64,000 nucleotides of DNA, from NCBI RefSeq assembly GCF_002775205.1, contig NC_036450.1, forward strand, positions 13,845,479 to 13,909,478, written 5' to 3'. This document shows positions 25,125-35,303 of this stretch, piece by piece (position 1 is the first letter of the stretch; each line of letters opens with the position of its first letter). The notes beneath the pieces are model-generated. The model had not been told where the DNA came from. It ran no database searches and worked only from the letters and a program-made list of their open reading frames with translations. The translations under genes and the position numbers were made by a program. This stretch comes from Xiphophorus maculatus. Taxonomy: Eukaryota; Chordata; Actinopteri; Cyprinodontiformes; Poeciliidae.

Positions 25125-25130
25125 ATTAAA
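25125..25130 (+). terminator. uqcr10: Candidate uqcr10 polyadenylation signal (ATTAAA)
   Basis: The common variant hexamer lies 264 bp after the stop codon and is followed by a T-rich stretch. Assigned by position. Confidence 0.4.
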
Positions 25131-25652
25131 CATGTTTCAATGTCATGCAGGGTTTTAGTATTTTTTTCTTGTGTTCTTGATAACTTAAATGGCTATGTAA
25201 AATTGTCAAAGTGTCTTGACTGCATTTGATAAAGTAACTTCTTTATTTATACTGGCTTTCTCTTACAAGAAAGCCTGTTGTACTGTTATTAACTAAGGTT
25301 CCTATGCAGTCTGGAAAACTATGGGATTTGATCCCTGTCTTTCCCAAGTATGAATAAGTAGGAGGAAATAAGAATGTAGTAAAATATTTACATCAGACTA
25401 TTCTCTATCCCATTGTCTAATTGCTACAACTTTGTGATATCTCCCTCATGACTTGACACAGTGGCTTTAAACTGATGGGGTTATGAAAGTAGAGTATTGC
25501 TTAAACATGGACATGGTGTGACATAAAACCCCTGGTATAACTATGACAATATAAACTCAATACACATATTTGAATAACACCATAATATTTTTGCAAAACA
25601 ACACAGAGGTGCAATAATTTAATTTATTACCCAAGTAAAAATTACATTAATG

Positions 25653-25865
25653 CAGTGTTTCTCAATTCCAGTCCTCAGGCCCCCCTGCCCTGCATGTTTT
25701 AGGTGTTTCCCTTCTGTTACACACCTGGATTGAATCTATGGGTGATTAACAGGCTTTTGCAGCACTTGATTGTCATGCAATCATTTGAATTAGCTGTTCT
25801 GGAATAGAGGCACATCTAAAACATGCAGAGCAGGGAGGCCTGAGGACTGGAATTGAGAAGCACTG
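25653..25865. mobile_element. hAT-type MITE with perfect 8-bp target duplication
   Basis: A 213-bp palindromic element starts CAGTGTTTCTCAATTCC and ends GGAATTGAGAAGCACTG. The inverted arms stay similar over roughly 60 bp. Both flanks carry CATTAATG (25645-25652 and 25866-25873), an exact 8-bp duplication. CAGNG-type ends and 8-bp duplications identify the hAT superfamily. The element has no coding capacity. Its RNA could fold into a long hairpin. Confidence 0.88.
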
Positions 25866-25873
25866 CATTAATG

Positions 25874-27071
25874 CAAGGTAACTGGTAATGATATTATGTG
25901 AGATTGGCCACACCATCTGGAGGTTTTGCATGCAGTTGAGTATTAGTCCTCCAGGTGTCTCACTAACTCTACGTGTAATAAAACCCATGGCAGTTCTAGC
26001 CATGGTTTTCTAATCACTTATTTACAGTCTACCCATCTATAGTCTAAGAGAAAGTAGCACCAGTGTCCAGATGAGCACTTGCATTGGATAAGGCATTTAG
26101 TTTTGGCCAGAACTCTGAATGCTAACAAAGACAAATAAGCAACAGACCAATAAAGTGTCAAAGAAAGATTGACTTTGATTTAGTGGTTGTTCCTGCATGG
26201 ACGCTGTGCTGAGACACTCCCTTCTTTCCTTCACCTAAAATATATTTGGTTTGCAAAGAGATGCTAACTATGCTATTGAGAATACTAATGTTCTCTGTCT
26301 TTTTCCGTCCAATAGATAAAAAGATTGTCTGCTCAGATGGAAAAGAAAGGCTTCATAGCTCAAATTATGCTTTAAGACATCTCTTTTCTGTGCAGAACAA
26401 TTCAGACATACAGTTCTCACTAGATATAATAAAAATCAGTATAGCCCATGGCAAACATAAACAAGGAATTGGATTTCGGCTTTAATTACATTTTATGCCA
26501 AACTTTTATTAAAATTCTTAATCGACACAGACTGAAATCAACCATAAGGGATAGAAAACACGTATAATGCCCATCTAACACAATACCACCTTGGGCAACG
26601 AGAAGAAATACTCTCTGCCTAGTCAGAGGTTTAGCATTTAAACCTCTGACTGTTTAGATGCTAAAGTAATAAATTTACACTTTAAACTGAAATTCATTAA
26701 TGAAACAGTGTAAACACAGTCAGAAAATACAATTTTTAATCATTAAAGATGCCTGAAATGACTCACTTATTTAGCTCTAAATAAATAGTTTTTAGTGTTA
26801 ATGCATTATACATTTAACAAACAAACATAACAAATACTGTATGTTTATTTTTAATCTTTTTGTGAAAGCTCGCAATGTAAAATAAATTTATGAAGTACAG
26901 CAAACCTGACTTTTGTTTTGTAGAGAAATTAACTAAGTCAGGTGACAAGTACTGACATTTTAAATTAGTCATAAACATACAGTTTGTGAAATGGACATCC
27001 AACTTAAGTTGTTTAATTCATCTTAAAACATTTTCAAAATTAAGTTAAATTATACAAATAAAACAAGGCAC
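25874..27071. other. Spacer and probable gal3st1 3' UTR
   Basis: No exon is visible. The part nearest gal3st1 is probably its 3' UTR, since a minus-strand AATAAA occurs at 26844-26849. A 13-bp inverted repeat with a 5-nt loop lies at 26621-26651. The rest is featureless AT-rich DNA. Confidence 0.45.
26621..26651. repeat. Perfect 13-bp inverted repeat, 5-nt loop
   Basis: AGTCAGAGGTTTA (26621-26633) is exactly complementary to TAAACCTCTGACT (26639-26651). It would form a stable stem in transcripts of either strand. It lies about 420 bp downstream of the gal3st1 stop. Confidence 0.85.
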
Positions 27072-29802
27072 TTATAAAATATAATCTTTCAACCAACCCC
27101 ATAGCCTAGTCACCCAGAGGTTTACTCCCAAGTCTGATAAGTACTGGATCTCAGGTGTAAGCATTTTTGCACATATTGTCCTGTTTTCAGGATTAATGTC
27201 ATTTTTCAAGTTGTATCCCATAATGGATTTCTCTCCAATGGGCTGCCAAGGCTTGAAATGTGTGTCTTTAATCTTCTGAGCTTCAACTGCATCTCCACCC
27301 TCAATGCAGGTGGCCCTCATCTCAGCATTTCTTCTCCTCAGCTCATTTACATCTCGTTCCATTCTTGTTCTTCCATAAGCCTTGACTCTCTCCCAGAAAG
27401 AAGCATTAAAGTATTCATAGAGTTTCCAGTCAGCCCAGTTCCACTGTAAGGCTTTGGCTCTCATCTCAGGGTCCAGCCGAGACACGGATGAGGTCCTGCG
27501 AACATTGAGCTTGAAATACAGGATGTCCTCCATGGACCAGCAAAGTAAATCCTTAAGCAGAATCAGAGATTCATCAAAGTATTCTGCTATAAGAACCAGA
27601 TGAAAACATCTGGATAAATATTGAATCTCCTTCATGACACGAGGGTCATTGACTTTAAGGTTGTTATCAAAACCGAAGTCAAAAAACAGCAAATTTTTAA
27701 GATAGAATGAGTTAATGGCTTCCGGACTGTAGAAGGCCTCTGGATTGTTCAGAAACTCAGTCAGTTTATTTCCACTAATGTGCCAAGTAAGAGGAATTAT
27801 TTTTTGGAAGTAATGGAAAGCTGACTCAAAGACATCCACTGGGTCACGTAAGATGGTGACATACAATGCATTTGGAGGCAAGAGTTTGGACATTTCTTCA
27901 TAGTTGAACCTCATGTGGTTGCAAACAATGTTAAAACACTCCCCCGGCCTGTAGTCCTTCACCTGGGAGCACAGGAATGGCTGCGGGTAGCAGAAATCAT
28001 TGCGTCTGTCAGGTAAGGCAAACTTGAGCTTGTGCTTTTCCCCAAACCTGTAGAGGATGTTGAGGATAGTGCTGCTCGCTGTTTTATGAGTCTTCATGAA
28101 CATGATGTTCACTTTGGGAGAGCAGTCCTGCTTAGAGTCAGGGCTTCCAGTGATGATGCCTGGACTTGTCTTTGCCATGCTGAGGGGACACGTCTCTTCC
28201 TGTGTGGGACTTTGAGTGAAACAAAAAGTAGGGTTACTCTTTCTGTAGTCAGACATTTACATACACTGTAGGCTACGAAGCTCACGTTCATTTAGGGCTT
28301 TCAATTATTTATTTGAAATTATGGTACATGTTTTTATTAATTCCTAACCTGGAATTTGAAGATTGTGGCTTGTCTTTGATCCACACAGTCAAAACTATAC
28401 TTTCTGTTGACTATACACACCTTGTGAGGTATCCCTTCATGAATGCTGTTCCTTGCCTATACACTTTTTGTCGCCATCAAAATGGTTCTGTCATAATTCT
28501 GGCTGGATTTTTGACCATCTTCTTGGCAGAATTGGTAGAAATTAAAATGAGCTGGTTGCTGACACAGACCCTGTTTTTGAGTGTAGTATAGTTCAGTGTA
28601 AGCCTTACTATTACTCTTCTTTTCCCTTTCTAAAAACACATTTGATGAGGGTTCTGGAATTATTGTTCTGATTGTGTCCACATTTTTTTACTCCTGGCAT
28701 TAATTTTAGATAAAGTTGAAGAGATTCACCTGTTTTATCAATACACCCACTTTGAACAATACACCACTTGTAGCAAAACAGCCACACTGCATGCTGCTAC
28801 CACTCCCATGTACAGTTGGTACGGTGCTTTAGGGGTTTAAAGCCTCTGCTTGACTCATCCAAACACAGTTCTTGTCACTTTTGTCAAGGTGTTTCATGTT
28901 TATTCTTCTTACCATAAACCTTGACTCCAGCGGACATTTTCTCGACCATGTGGGCAACTGCAATTTCTTCAAAGCTTGAAAGGATTCTTTCTCAACCTGT
29001 TAGTTTATAACACTGGGAAATCTGTTTCTCTGGAGATGACGTCCCTCATCTTTACAGCAGAACTATGACTCAGAGTGTTTATAAAAGTTGTTACAAATGT
29101 CATTTTGTTCCAACAAACTGACAATTTGAGTCAGTTGGTTGGAACCAGGATACAGCTATATTTTCTAATAGGACAAAGTTCCCAAACATATCCAAACTGC
29201 TTTTGGGATGGATAAAGGCAGGTAGCGTTAAGCTTTTGGAAAGCAGTGATTCAAACTAATCTGTGGATGATGTTTAACAGGTGGATCAGTGCCAACAAAT
29301 CAAACTATTTAAATTAACTCTATAGCACTTCTGCCAAAACGACTGATCAAAATCAAAGTAGAATTATGGCAGATGATTGCTGACGATTGCAAAAAGTGCA
29401 TATTGAAAAAACAACTCACTAAGATTTATTTAGGTTTATATAAATTGGGCTCTCTATTTGAACCTTTATGTAACATTTTGATCCTGTGTGGATTAAACAA
29501 CTAAACATAAAATAAATTTAAACCTTTGAAACAATCTCATAGTATAATTAGTACACCCTGGAAAAAAACTATTCAAATAAAATAATTTTACAACCAATCA
29601 TTAATAGGGTTTATACCCATGATGAGTGCATTTGTGTATTGACTGACATTATTGAAATCCATTTATTTATTTATTTAATTTACCTTATATTTACTTGGCG
29701 TGTCATTGTCAAACAGTAGAGGACCAACATTACATTGGTCAGTACAACCCAGGGTATCAGCCGCCGCACCACCGCTGTACATTTAAATCCTTTGTGAAAC
29801 AT
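27072..29802 (-). CDS. gal3st1: Galactosylceramide sulfotransferase (cerebroside sulfotransferase)
   Basis: GAL3ST1 transfers sulfate from PAPS to the 3-OH of galactose in galactosylceramide, making sulfatide for myelin. It is a type II Golgi enzyme. Two coding exons, 29802-29684 and 28242-27072, join within an Arg codon and encode 429 aa (human 423). The small first exon starts MFHKGFKCTAVVRRL and carries the signal-anchor helix (about residues 15-32). In the large exon, KTHKTASST (about residues 90-98) is the PAPS 5'-phosphosulfate loop. ILRDPVDVFES (about 170-180) is the 3'-phosphate site. N-glycosylation sequons occur at NAS and NRT. The C-terminal block MLTPEIQYLSDLGVNLWVT is highly conserved. 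An in-frame ATG at 28256 would give an anchor-less protein and lies across the acceptor, so I reject it as the start. The intron is filled with transposon debris. I cannot assign the a or b teleost paralogue. Confidence 0.93.
28290..29400. mobile_element. Degenerate Tc1-like element inside the gal3st1 intron
   Basis: The blocks 'tcttggcagaattggtagaa' (28521), 'catgctgctaccactcccat' (28791) and 'ccaaacatatccaaactgct' (29183), followed by 'aagcttttggaaagc' (29230), are order-preserved fragments of a teleost Tc1-like transposon. There is no open frame. It explains most of the intron. Confidence 0.5.
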
Positions 29803-30872
29803 TATTAAATGCAAACCTGAAAATGAAATAGGAGAGAACACGTAATCCTCATTTTACCCATCACAAAACTGCACTGCAGCCAAAATGTGTCAGCAAAACA
29901 TTTTCAAATTATAATATTATCCTTCTTTAACTATGTGCTTTAACGTTTACATTTGCTAAAGTGAAACAGTCTTCATGGGAAAAGGAGAAACAAAGACTAA
30001 AGATAAGAAAGAGAAATGGAAAGTCTTTGTTTTTCTCAAACAGAGCACACAGCCCTCATGTTGATACTGGAAATATGTACACTGTGCTTATATTTCAAGT
30101 TTTAACAAAAACAGTAATAGAAGGGACAATCATTCTTACTCCAAGAGGAACCCAAACTATGCTAATACTACAAACACGTTTGAAGAGTAAAAAGATAAAT
30201 ATCTAAACAGATTCTCACTGCACACAGTGAACTGATGCCTGGTAAAATAGGCATTTCAAGCTGGCAGTCTCATCTGAGTAGATGTGTCTGCTGGACTGCA
30301 TATTCTTACTTGTTTTCCAATTACGTAATAATCCACTGTCAATATTTAATACAATATTTCTTTTAAAACTCATAAAACTTAACATGTGTTACATGTTCAT
30401 TTTCTGTGCTCTGCTGGATTAAAGCCTATGCACAAAGGAAAAGTCTTGAAACCTTTCCTCAAAAAGCAAGAATCAAAACAGCCTTGTAAACTACGAGACG
30501 CATTCAGTACTCAGATGTTTAAAGAACAGGAAAACAACCAAGCAAAAATCTTTGAACTTACCCAGAGGAGGTAACATTAGAGGAGCCACTCTGATTACTG
30601 CACCTTCTCCAAATTGAAAACAACCTCTCTCTTCATGATGTTAACCTTCCCGGAGGTTACACCCCATTGGCTGTTCTAAGCATACAAAGAAATCAGATCT
30701 CCTCCCACAAAGACTGAATGTGACACACAGGTTTCAGCTGAAGGATACATCTTTAGATACTTGACACGGAAAAATGTACAATGTTATCAATTAAAACAAA
30801 AGGAGACCTCTCTATAAATAAACAATCTACAATTTGCGAGTAAATAAATAAACTTAAAAACTGTCGGCCATT
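29803..30872. other. Stretch without a recognised gene
   Basis: The part next to gal3st1 may contain its 5' UTR or promoter. The last 250 bp lead into the gag remnant and could be its 5' untranslated or LTR-derived DNA. I see no exon or paired LTRs. Confidence 0.4.
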
Positions 30873-32493
30873 ATGGCAGAAGAGGAAAACATTGATCTGG
30901 ATCAGGAGGGTCAAAATAACATTGTGGGTGAAGAGCAAAGTCCTCAATGGGAGACTGAAAAAAGACAGGTGAAACTAACAGCCAAAGCTTTGTTGGTGAA
31001 AATCAGTGACTTGGAAAGTGAAAGAAAAACAAAGTTAAATAAGAGCTCAAAATTAAGACAAACTATTACAGTGTTGAAAAATGACAAAGAGTGTGTGAAT
31101 GACATTAAGGGAGAATTTAAAAGGTTTTTGGGTTTGTCTGAAGAAACACAAAAGGTACACCAGGTTTTCTTGGGATTATTGCCTGTGGATGAAGCACAGA
31201 AGCATGACATATGGTTTCAAGCTAAAATGTTGAATGTTCATGATTTTGTTGCTGCTACTCTTAAATGGTTGGCTAAGGCTCAAGGTTGCTCAGCCAGTGT
31301 GCCTGATGATATTAAAGAAAATGAGAGTAAAAATAATAATGAAGCTGAACCAAAGACTGCCAGTAGTGGCATGATCATGATGGAGGAGGAGCTGCAGATT
31401 GAACCTCATGACAGCATTTCAAATGTTTCCTTAAGGTCTTTTAGAAAAACTGGGAGTCAAAGGGATTCTTCTATAACAACCAGCAAATCTTCAACGATTT
31501 CTGAACAAATAAAAGCAGAAGCAGAAAGGGCTGCACTCCTGGCATGTGCAGCTGCTTTAAAGGAGAAGCATGGAGGAGCAGGAATACCTGTTAAAGAAAA
31601 GAAAGGAACAACTTGAGATGGACACCAAAATAGCTGCTTCTAACGCCAAGCTAATGGCACTAGAGGGCAGCACTAAAGGCAGCATTACGTCTAAGCATTG
31701 TGATGGAATGGATTCATATGAAGGTGCTAGACCCAAGATCAAACCTACTTTACTCCTCTCACAAGCTTCACAGTTGGTTACCAAACCTGCAAAGAAGCTT
31801 CAAGAAGATGCTGGACTGCTGTTGGATAAAGAGGTTGAGTCAGATCTAAACACAGCCTATGAAAAGCATATTCCACCTCAGGTGGATGATACTGTTTTTA
31901 ATACTTTGGTGTTGCAAACGGCTCCCCCTGCTGTTCAAACTTCTAAAGCTTCTATTATTTTATCCGATCCCAATGTTGCCACTCAAAACAGTCTGTTTCC
32001 ATCAAATCAAAATCAACCTGCTGGAAACCTCTACAATGTGTTGAAACAACAGAATGACACAACAGCTCTTCTGGTTCAAATGCAAACAAGCCAGTTACTG
32101 CCACACCGAGAAATTCCCATCTATGACGGAGATCCTTTACAGTTCAACTCCTTTATGAAAGCCTTGGAACATTGTGTGGAGGCAAAGACCAGTTGTAAAG
32201 GAGACTGTTTGTACTACCTTGAACAGTGCACCAGGGGGCAACCAAGAGACCTCATACGTAGCTGCCTTCACATGACTGCAGAAAGAGGATATGTGGTGGC
32301 CAAGCAACTCCTCAAAGAACATTTTGGCAATGAATTTAATATTACTGCAGCCTACATGGAAAAGGCCATTGGTTGGCCCAACATTAAAGGTCAAGATCCT
32401 AAAGCATTAAAAGCATTTGGACTGTTCCTGGACTGTACAATTATTCTTCTTCAAATTTGTATCATGTCAAAGTGTTTTATAAAGATCTGCTAA
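30873..32493 (+). pseudogene. BEL/Pao-type retrotransposon gag remnant
   Basis: Two overlapping frames, 30873-31616 and 31570-32493, together resemble the gag of BEL/Pao LTR retrotransposons. First comes a charged coiled-coil N-terminal part, then a Lys/Glu-rich helical linker. The second frame holds the start of a DUF1759-type gag domain (region 32110-32410, with motifs such as IPIYDGDPLQF and KQLLKEHFGNEF). The frames differ by one step around 31570-31616, so the gene is broken by an indel. The homologous part stops near 32410. No protease, reverse transcriptase or integrase follows, and no LTR pair was seen. The copy is therefore non-autonomous and inactive. A domesticated gag is possible but disfavoured by the frameshift. 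Confidence 0.72.
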
Positions 32494-32915
32494 GCTCCAG
32501 TCGAGACTATCCATAATGACTTTATTGAAGTATTTTACAGTATGATATTGTTTATTGAAGTTGGCATGGCAATGTAGCCCTTGTTATGGAAAAAAAAACT
32601 TATCCAAGCACTGTTAAGGTGAAAATATTAGGTAAATTAACACCATGTGCATGATAAGAGCTTGCAATCCTACACTCACAAACAGATCAAGGTAAATGAT
32701 TAGAGTAAAGCTCTGTCAAACTACAGAGTCAATACATTGTTTTTATAGCAAAGAAAAAGAATCATAAATACTGGAGAGACAGTGTGGCTCCCTTGTAGAT
32801 GCCGAAATCAACATCTTAGAGACAGCTAAACTTGGGTGTGGATATCAGATTGGTTCATGAGCATGAAAATAAAAGCAAGACATGGCCTGATTATCAGATT
32901 ATTTACCCTGTAAAA
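32494..32915. other. Spacer without recognised features
   Basis: AT-rich DNA after the gag remnant with no exon or repeat that I can name. Confidence 0.45.
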
Positions 32916-32919
32916 AAAA

Positions 32920-33490
32920 ATTCAGCCACATCTTTAAAATATTTTATTTTTTTGTTACCACCTTACAAAGGTATGTATGTGTACCTTTTGAACGTTTTCA
33001 CTTTTTTTCGTGTTATAGCTACAAAGCAGTGCTAATTGTGAATAACACATGGATGCATGACTATTTTCTGCTATTAGAGCTGCAAGTACATCGGGGACAT
33101 TAACAGTGCTACCAGCTGTTAATGTTGGTGCAAGAAGGTTTTGGGTTGGAATCCCAACCTGAGGTCTTTCTGCATAAAGTTGGTATGTTCTCCCAATGAA
33201 TGCGTGGGTACTCCAGCTTCCTCCCACAGTCCAAACACTTGATTGTTAGGTTGATTAGATCGCCCTTAAGTGTGACAGTGTGCAGGGGTGAGTGTATGTG
33301 TGTGGATGAATCTATAAGTTTTGTTTGTTTAGAGATCTAAATTTTCTTGTAAAATAGCTCAAGCTAGGGTCGGATGGGGAGTGTCTGTGAACAGAAATTC
33401 AAGTTTTGTTACAGCTTCTCAGCTGGATTTACTACTTTGACTAGGCCAGTGGCCCTGGGCAGTTTGGCTATTATTTCCTGATAAGTAAGT
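32920..33490 (-). mobile_element. Tc1-like remnant split by a later retroposon
   Basis: The left part ('ccttttgaacgttttcac', 32983) and the right part ('aaatagctcaagctagggtc' at 33352, 'gtctgtgaacagaaattcaa' at 33384, 'actttgactaggcc' at 33432) come from one antisense fish Tc1-like element. Between them lies an unrelated retroposon at about 33050-33320. No transposase frame survives. Confidence 0.55.
33090..33320 (+). mobile_element. Teleost SINE/LINE-type retroposon fragment
   Basis: The sequence contains 'ggttggaatcccaacctga', 'gtatgttctcccaatgaatg', 'gtactccagcttcctcccac' and 'agtccaaacacttg', followed by a TG-rich run. This order is characteristic of a very abundant teleost retroposon. 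The copy is diverged and truncated. Confidence 0.6.
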
Positions 33491-33499
33491 TTTGCCCCA

Positions 33500-34015
33500 A
33501 CTTGGTAAATATTCTCTGAAATACAAACTTTAACAATTGCCTTTAGCACTTATTGTTATTCAACGCCTAACCAAACCTATTGTTTTGCAACAAGCATAAT
33601 GAACCAATTGGTGTTAAAGTATATGAGGAAGACTTTTAACGTACTGCAAGTAATGCACACATTCTCCAGATATTGAACATAAGACATACTTGTTGTTTTG
33701 CTATCAGGTATCAGATTACAGGTGCAGCCTCAGCTCAGCTGGTGATGTCTCTGGCTGATGTTTGTTTGTTTCAGCAGTTTGACCGTGGGAGCACAACTAA
33801 TGTCAACACAATTGATGTCGCTGTCATAAAAGTACATCAGAGAACAATCTAAAAATCCAGTTTAATGCAAGATAAGAGCAAAATGTGCACATGCATGAGT
33901 GGAGCTGACAAAAAAATACTGCATAACCCTAAAGCAGAAATATCTGTGGGGAATTTGATCCAGGTACCATTTAAGTCAAATAGAACGTAAAAATAACCCA
34001 GGTATTGTAATGCAA
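33500..34015. other. Intergenic stretch
   Basis: No exon or named repeat seen between the repeat cluster and the likely 3' end of prodh. Confidence 0.45.
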
Positions 34016-35303
34016 TTTTATTTTTTAAGGTCACAATTCACAAGAACAAAGCACATAAAAATATAAACTTCAATTTAAAAAAGGTGTTACAGGAAAAAAA
34101 AAAACTAACATCAGATTAATAAGCATATTGTACTAGTGGTCCATTGCCAATAATCAAAGAGGTTGAAAATATTGCTAGTTTACATGTATACATTTGTGAC
34201 AATTGTAGGTGAATCTTAAACATTTATTCATGTCCAAGCTTTTTGTCACATCGACAGTGTCTGAATGGAACAGCATCTGGATTAAACACATTTCCTGCTT
34301 CTCAATTGTAACCTTTTCTTTTACATCAAAACTTATGAGTCAGGTTTGGAAAGCAAAAAAACTGATCATCTGATACAACCGGTTTTTCTAATAACAAAGG
34401 CAAAGTCCAGTTCATATAACCGGGCCACTGTTTCATGGAAACATTGCCAGAAAAACCATTTTATTCAGTGTTCTCAAAAGGCTTAGTTATACTGAAACAT
34501 GATAGTTCATGTTTTGTTTGAATCAATGCTGTCATTGTTTGATAACAAGAACATCTCAAGCATTTCGCTGAAAATGAGATTAAAAACTTCTAACACCTGT
34601 CACGTGACTCTTTTAAGACTGGTTCACTAAAAAACCCAGTGATACTCTGATTCAACTTACAAATTCAACCTTTAAACCAGACATGGAAATAACCACCATT
34701 TAATATTTAAGCCATTTTTATTTTATCAGTACTATAATAGTCCAGAAAAACGTTTTCTTAAATTGTTTCAAGAAAAAGTCAGCAATATTAAACATACAAA
34801 TAAACAAATTAAAAGATTCTGGAGTGTTGCACTGCAACAAAACTTAAAGTTGTAAAGAAATGACATAATTAATAATTTTGTTAAAATTACAAGGCACTTT
34901 TAGGTGACTGCTACAAGGAAGAGGTGTAAAAACAGACAAGCATTTTCACTTTAAAAGCACAGGAGTTTCTATACAGCCAAGCTACCTTTGGCATTCAAAC
35001 TAAACACTTTAATTTTCATTCATGGTTTCTTTGTCCTCAGAAAGGATCGGCATTTCCTCTTCCTTAGAAGACAATCTTTGTGCGTGCTTGAGGTTTCATC
35101 ACTTAAAACTCACTCTCTAGTATTGTCTCTTGCATACGCTTCTCAATATACATCTCACACCTGATAAAACTTTTAGTAAAACTTATATCTTTCTTCTGTC
35201 CAGTGCAACTAAGGAAAAAAACATTTACCTCCCAAAACAAAGCTCACAGAGAAAACTGTGTTTGCTAGTGGAATGTTTACAGATATTTCAGTCTGTATGT
35301 TTT
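34016..35303 (-). other. prodh: Probable prodh 3' UTR
   Basis: About 1.3 kb without coding potential follows the prodh stop on the minus strand. A minus-strand AATAAA lies near 34018. The extent is inferred from that signal. Confidence 0.4.

Noticed and set aside
28109-28291. Alternative gal3st1 starts within or before the large exon
   Set aside because: They cross the splice acceptor or another frame and would omit the conserved signal anchor found in the upstream exon.
33135-33160. tRNA-gene-like motif GGTTGGAATCCCAACC
   Set aside because: It belongs to an abundant fish retroposon and no cloverleaf can be formed around it.
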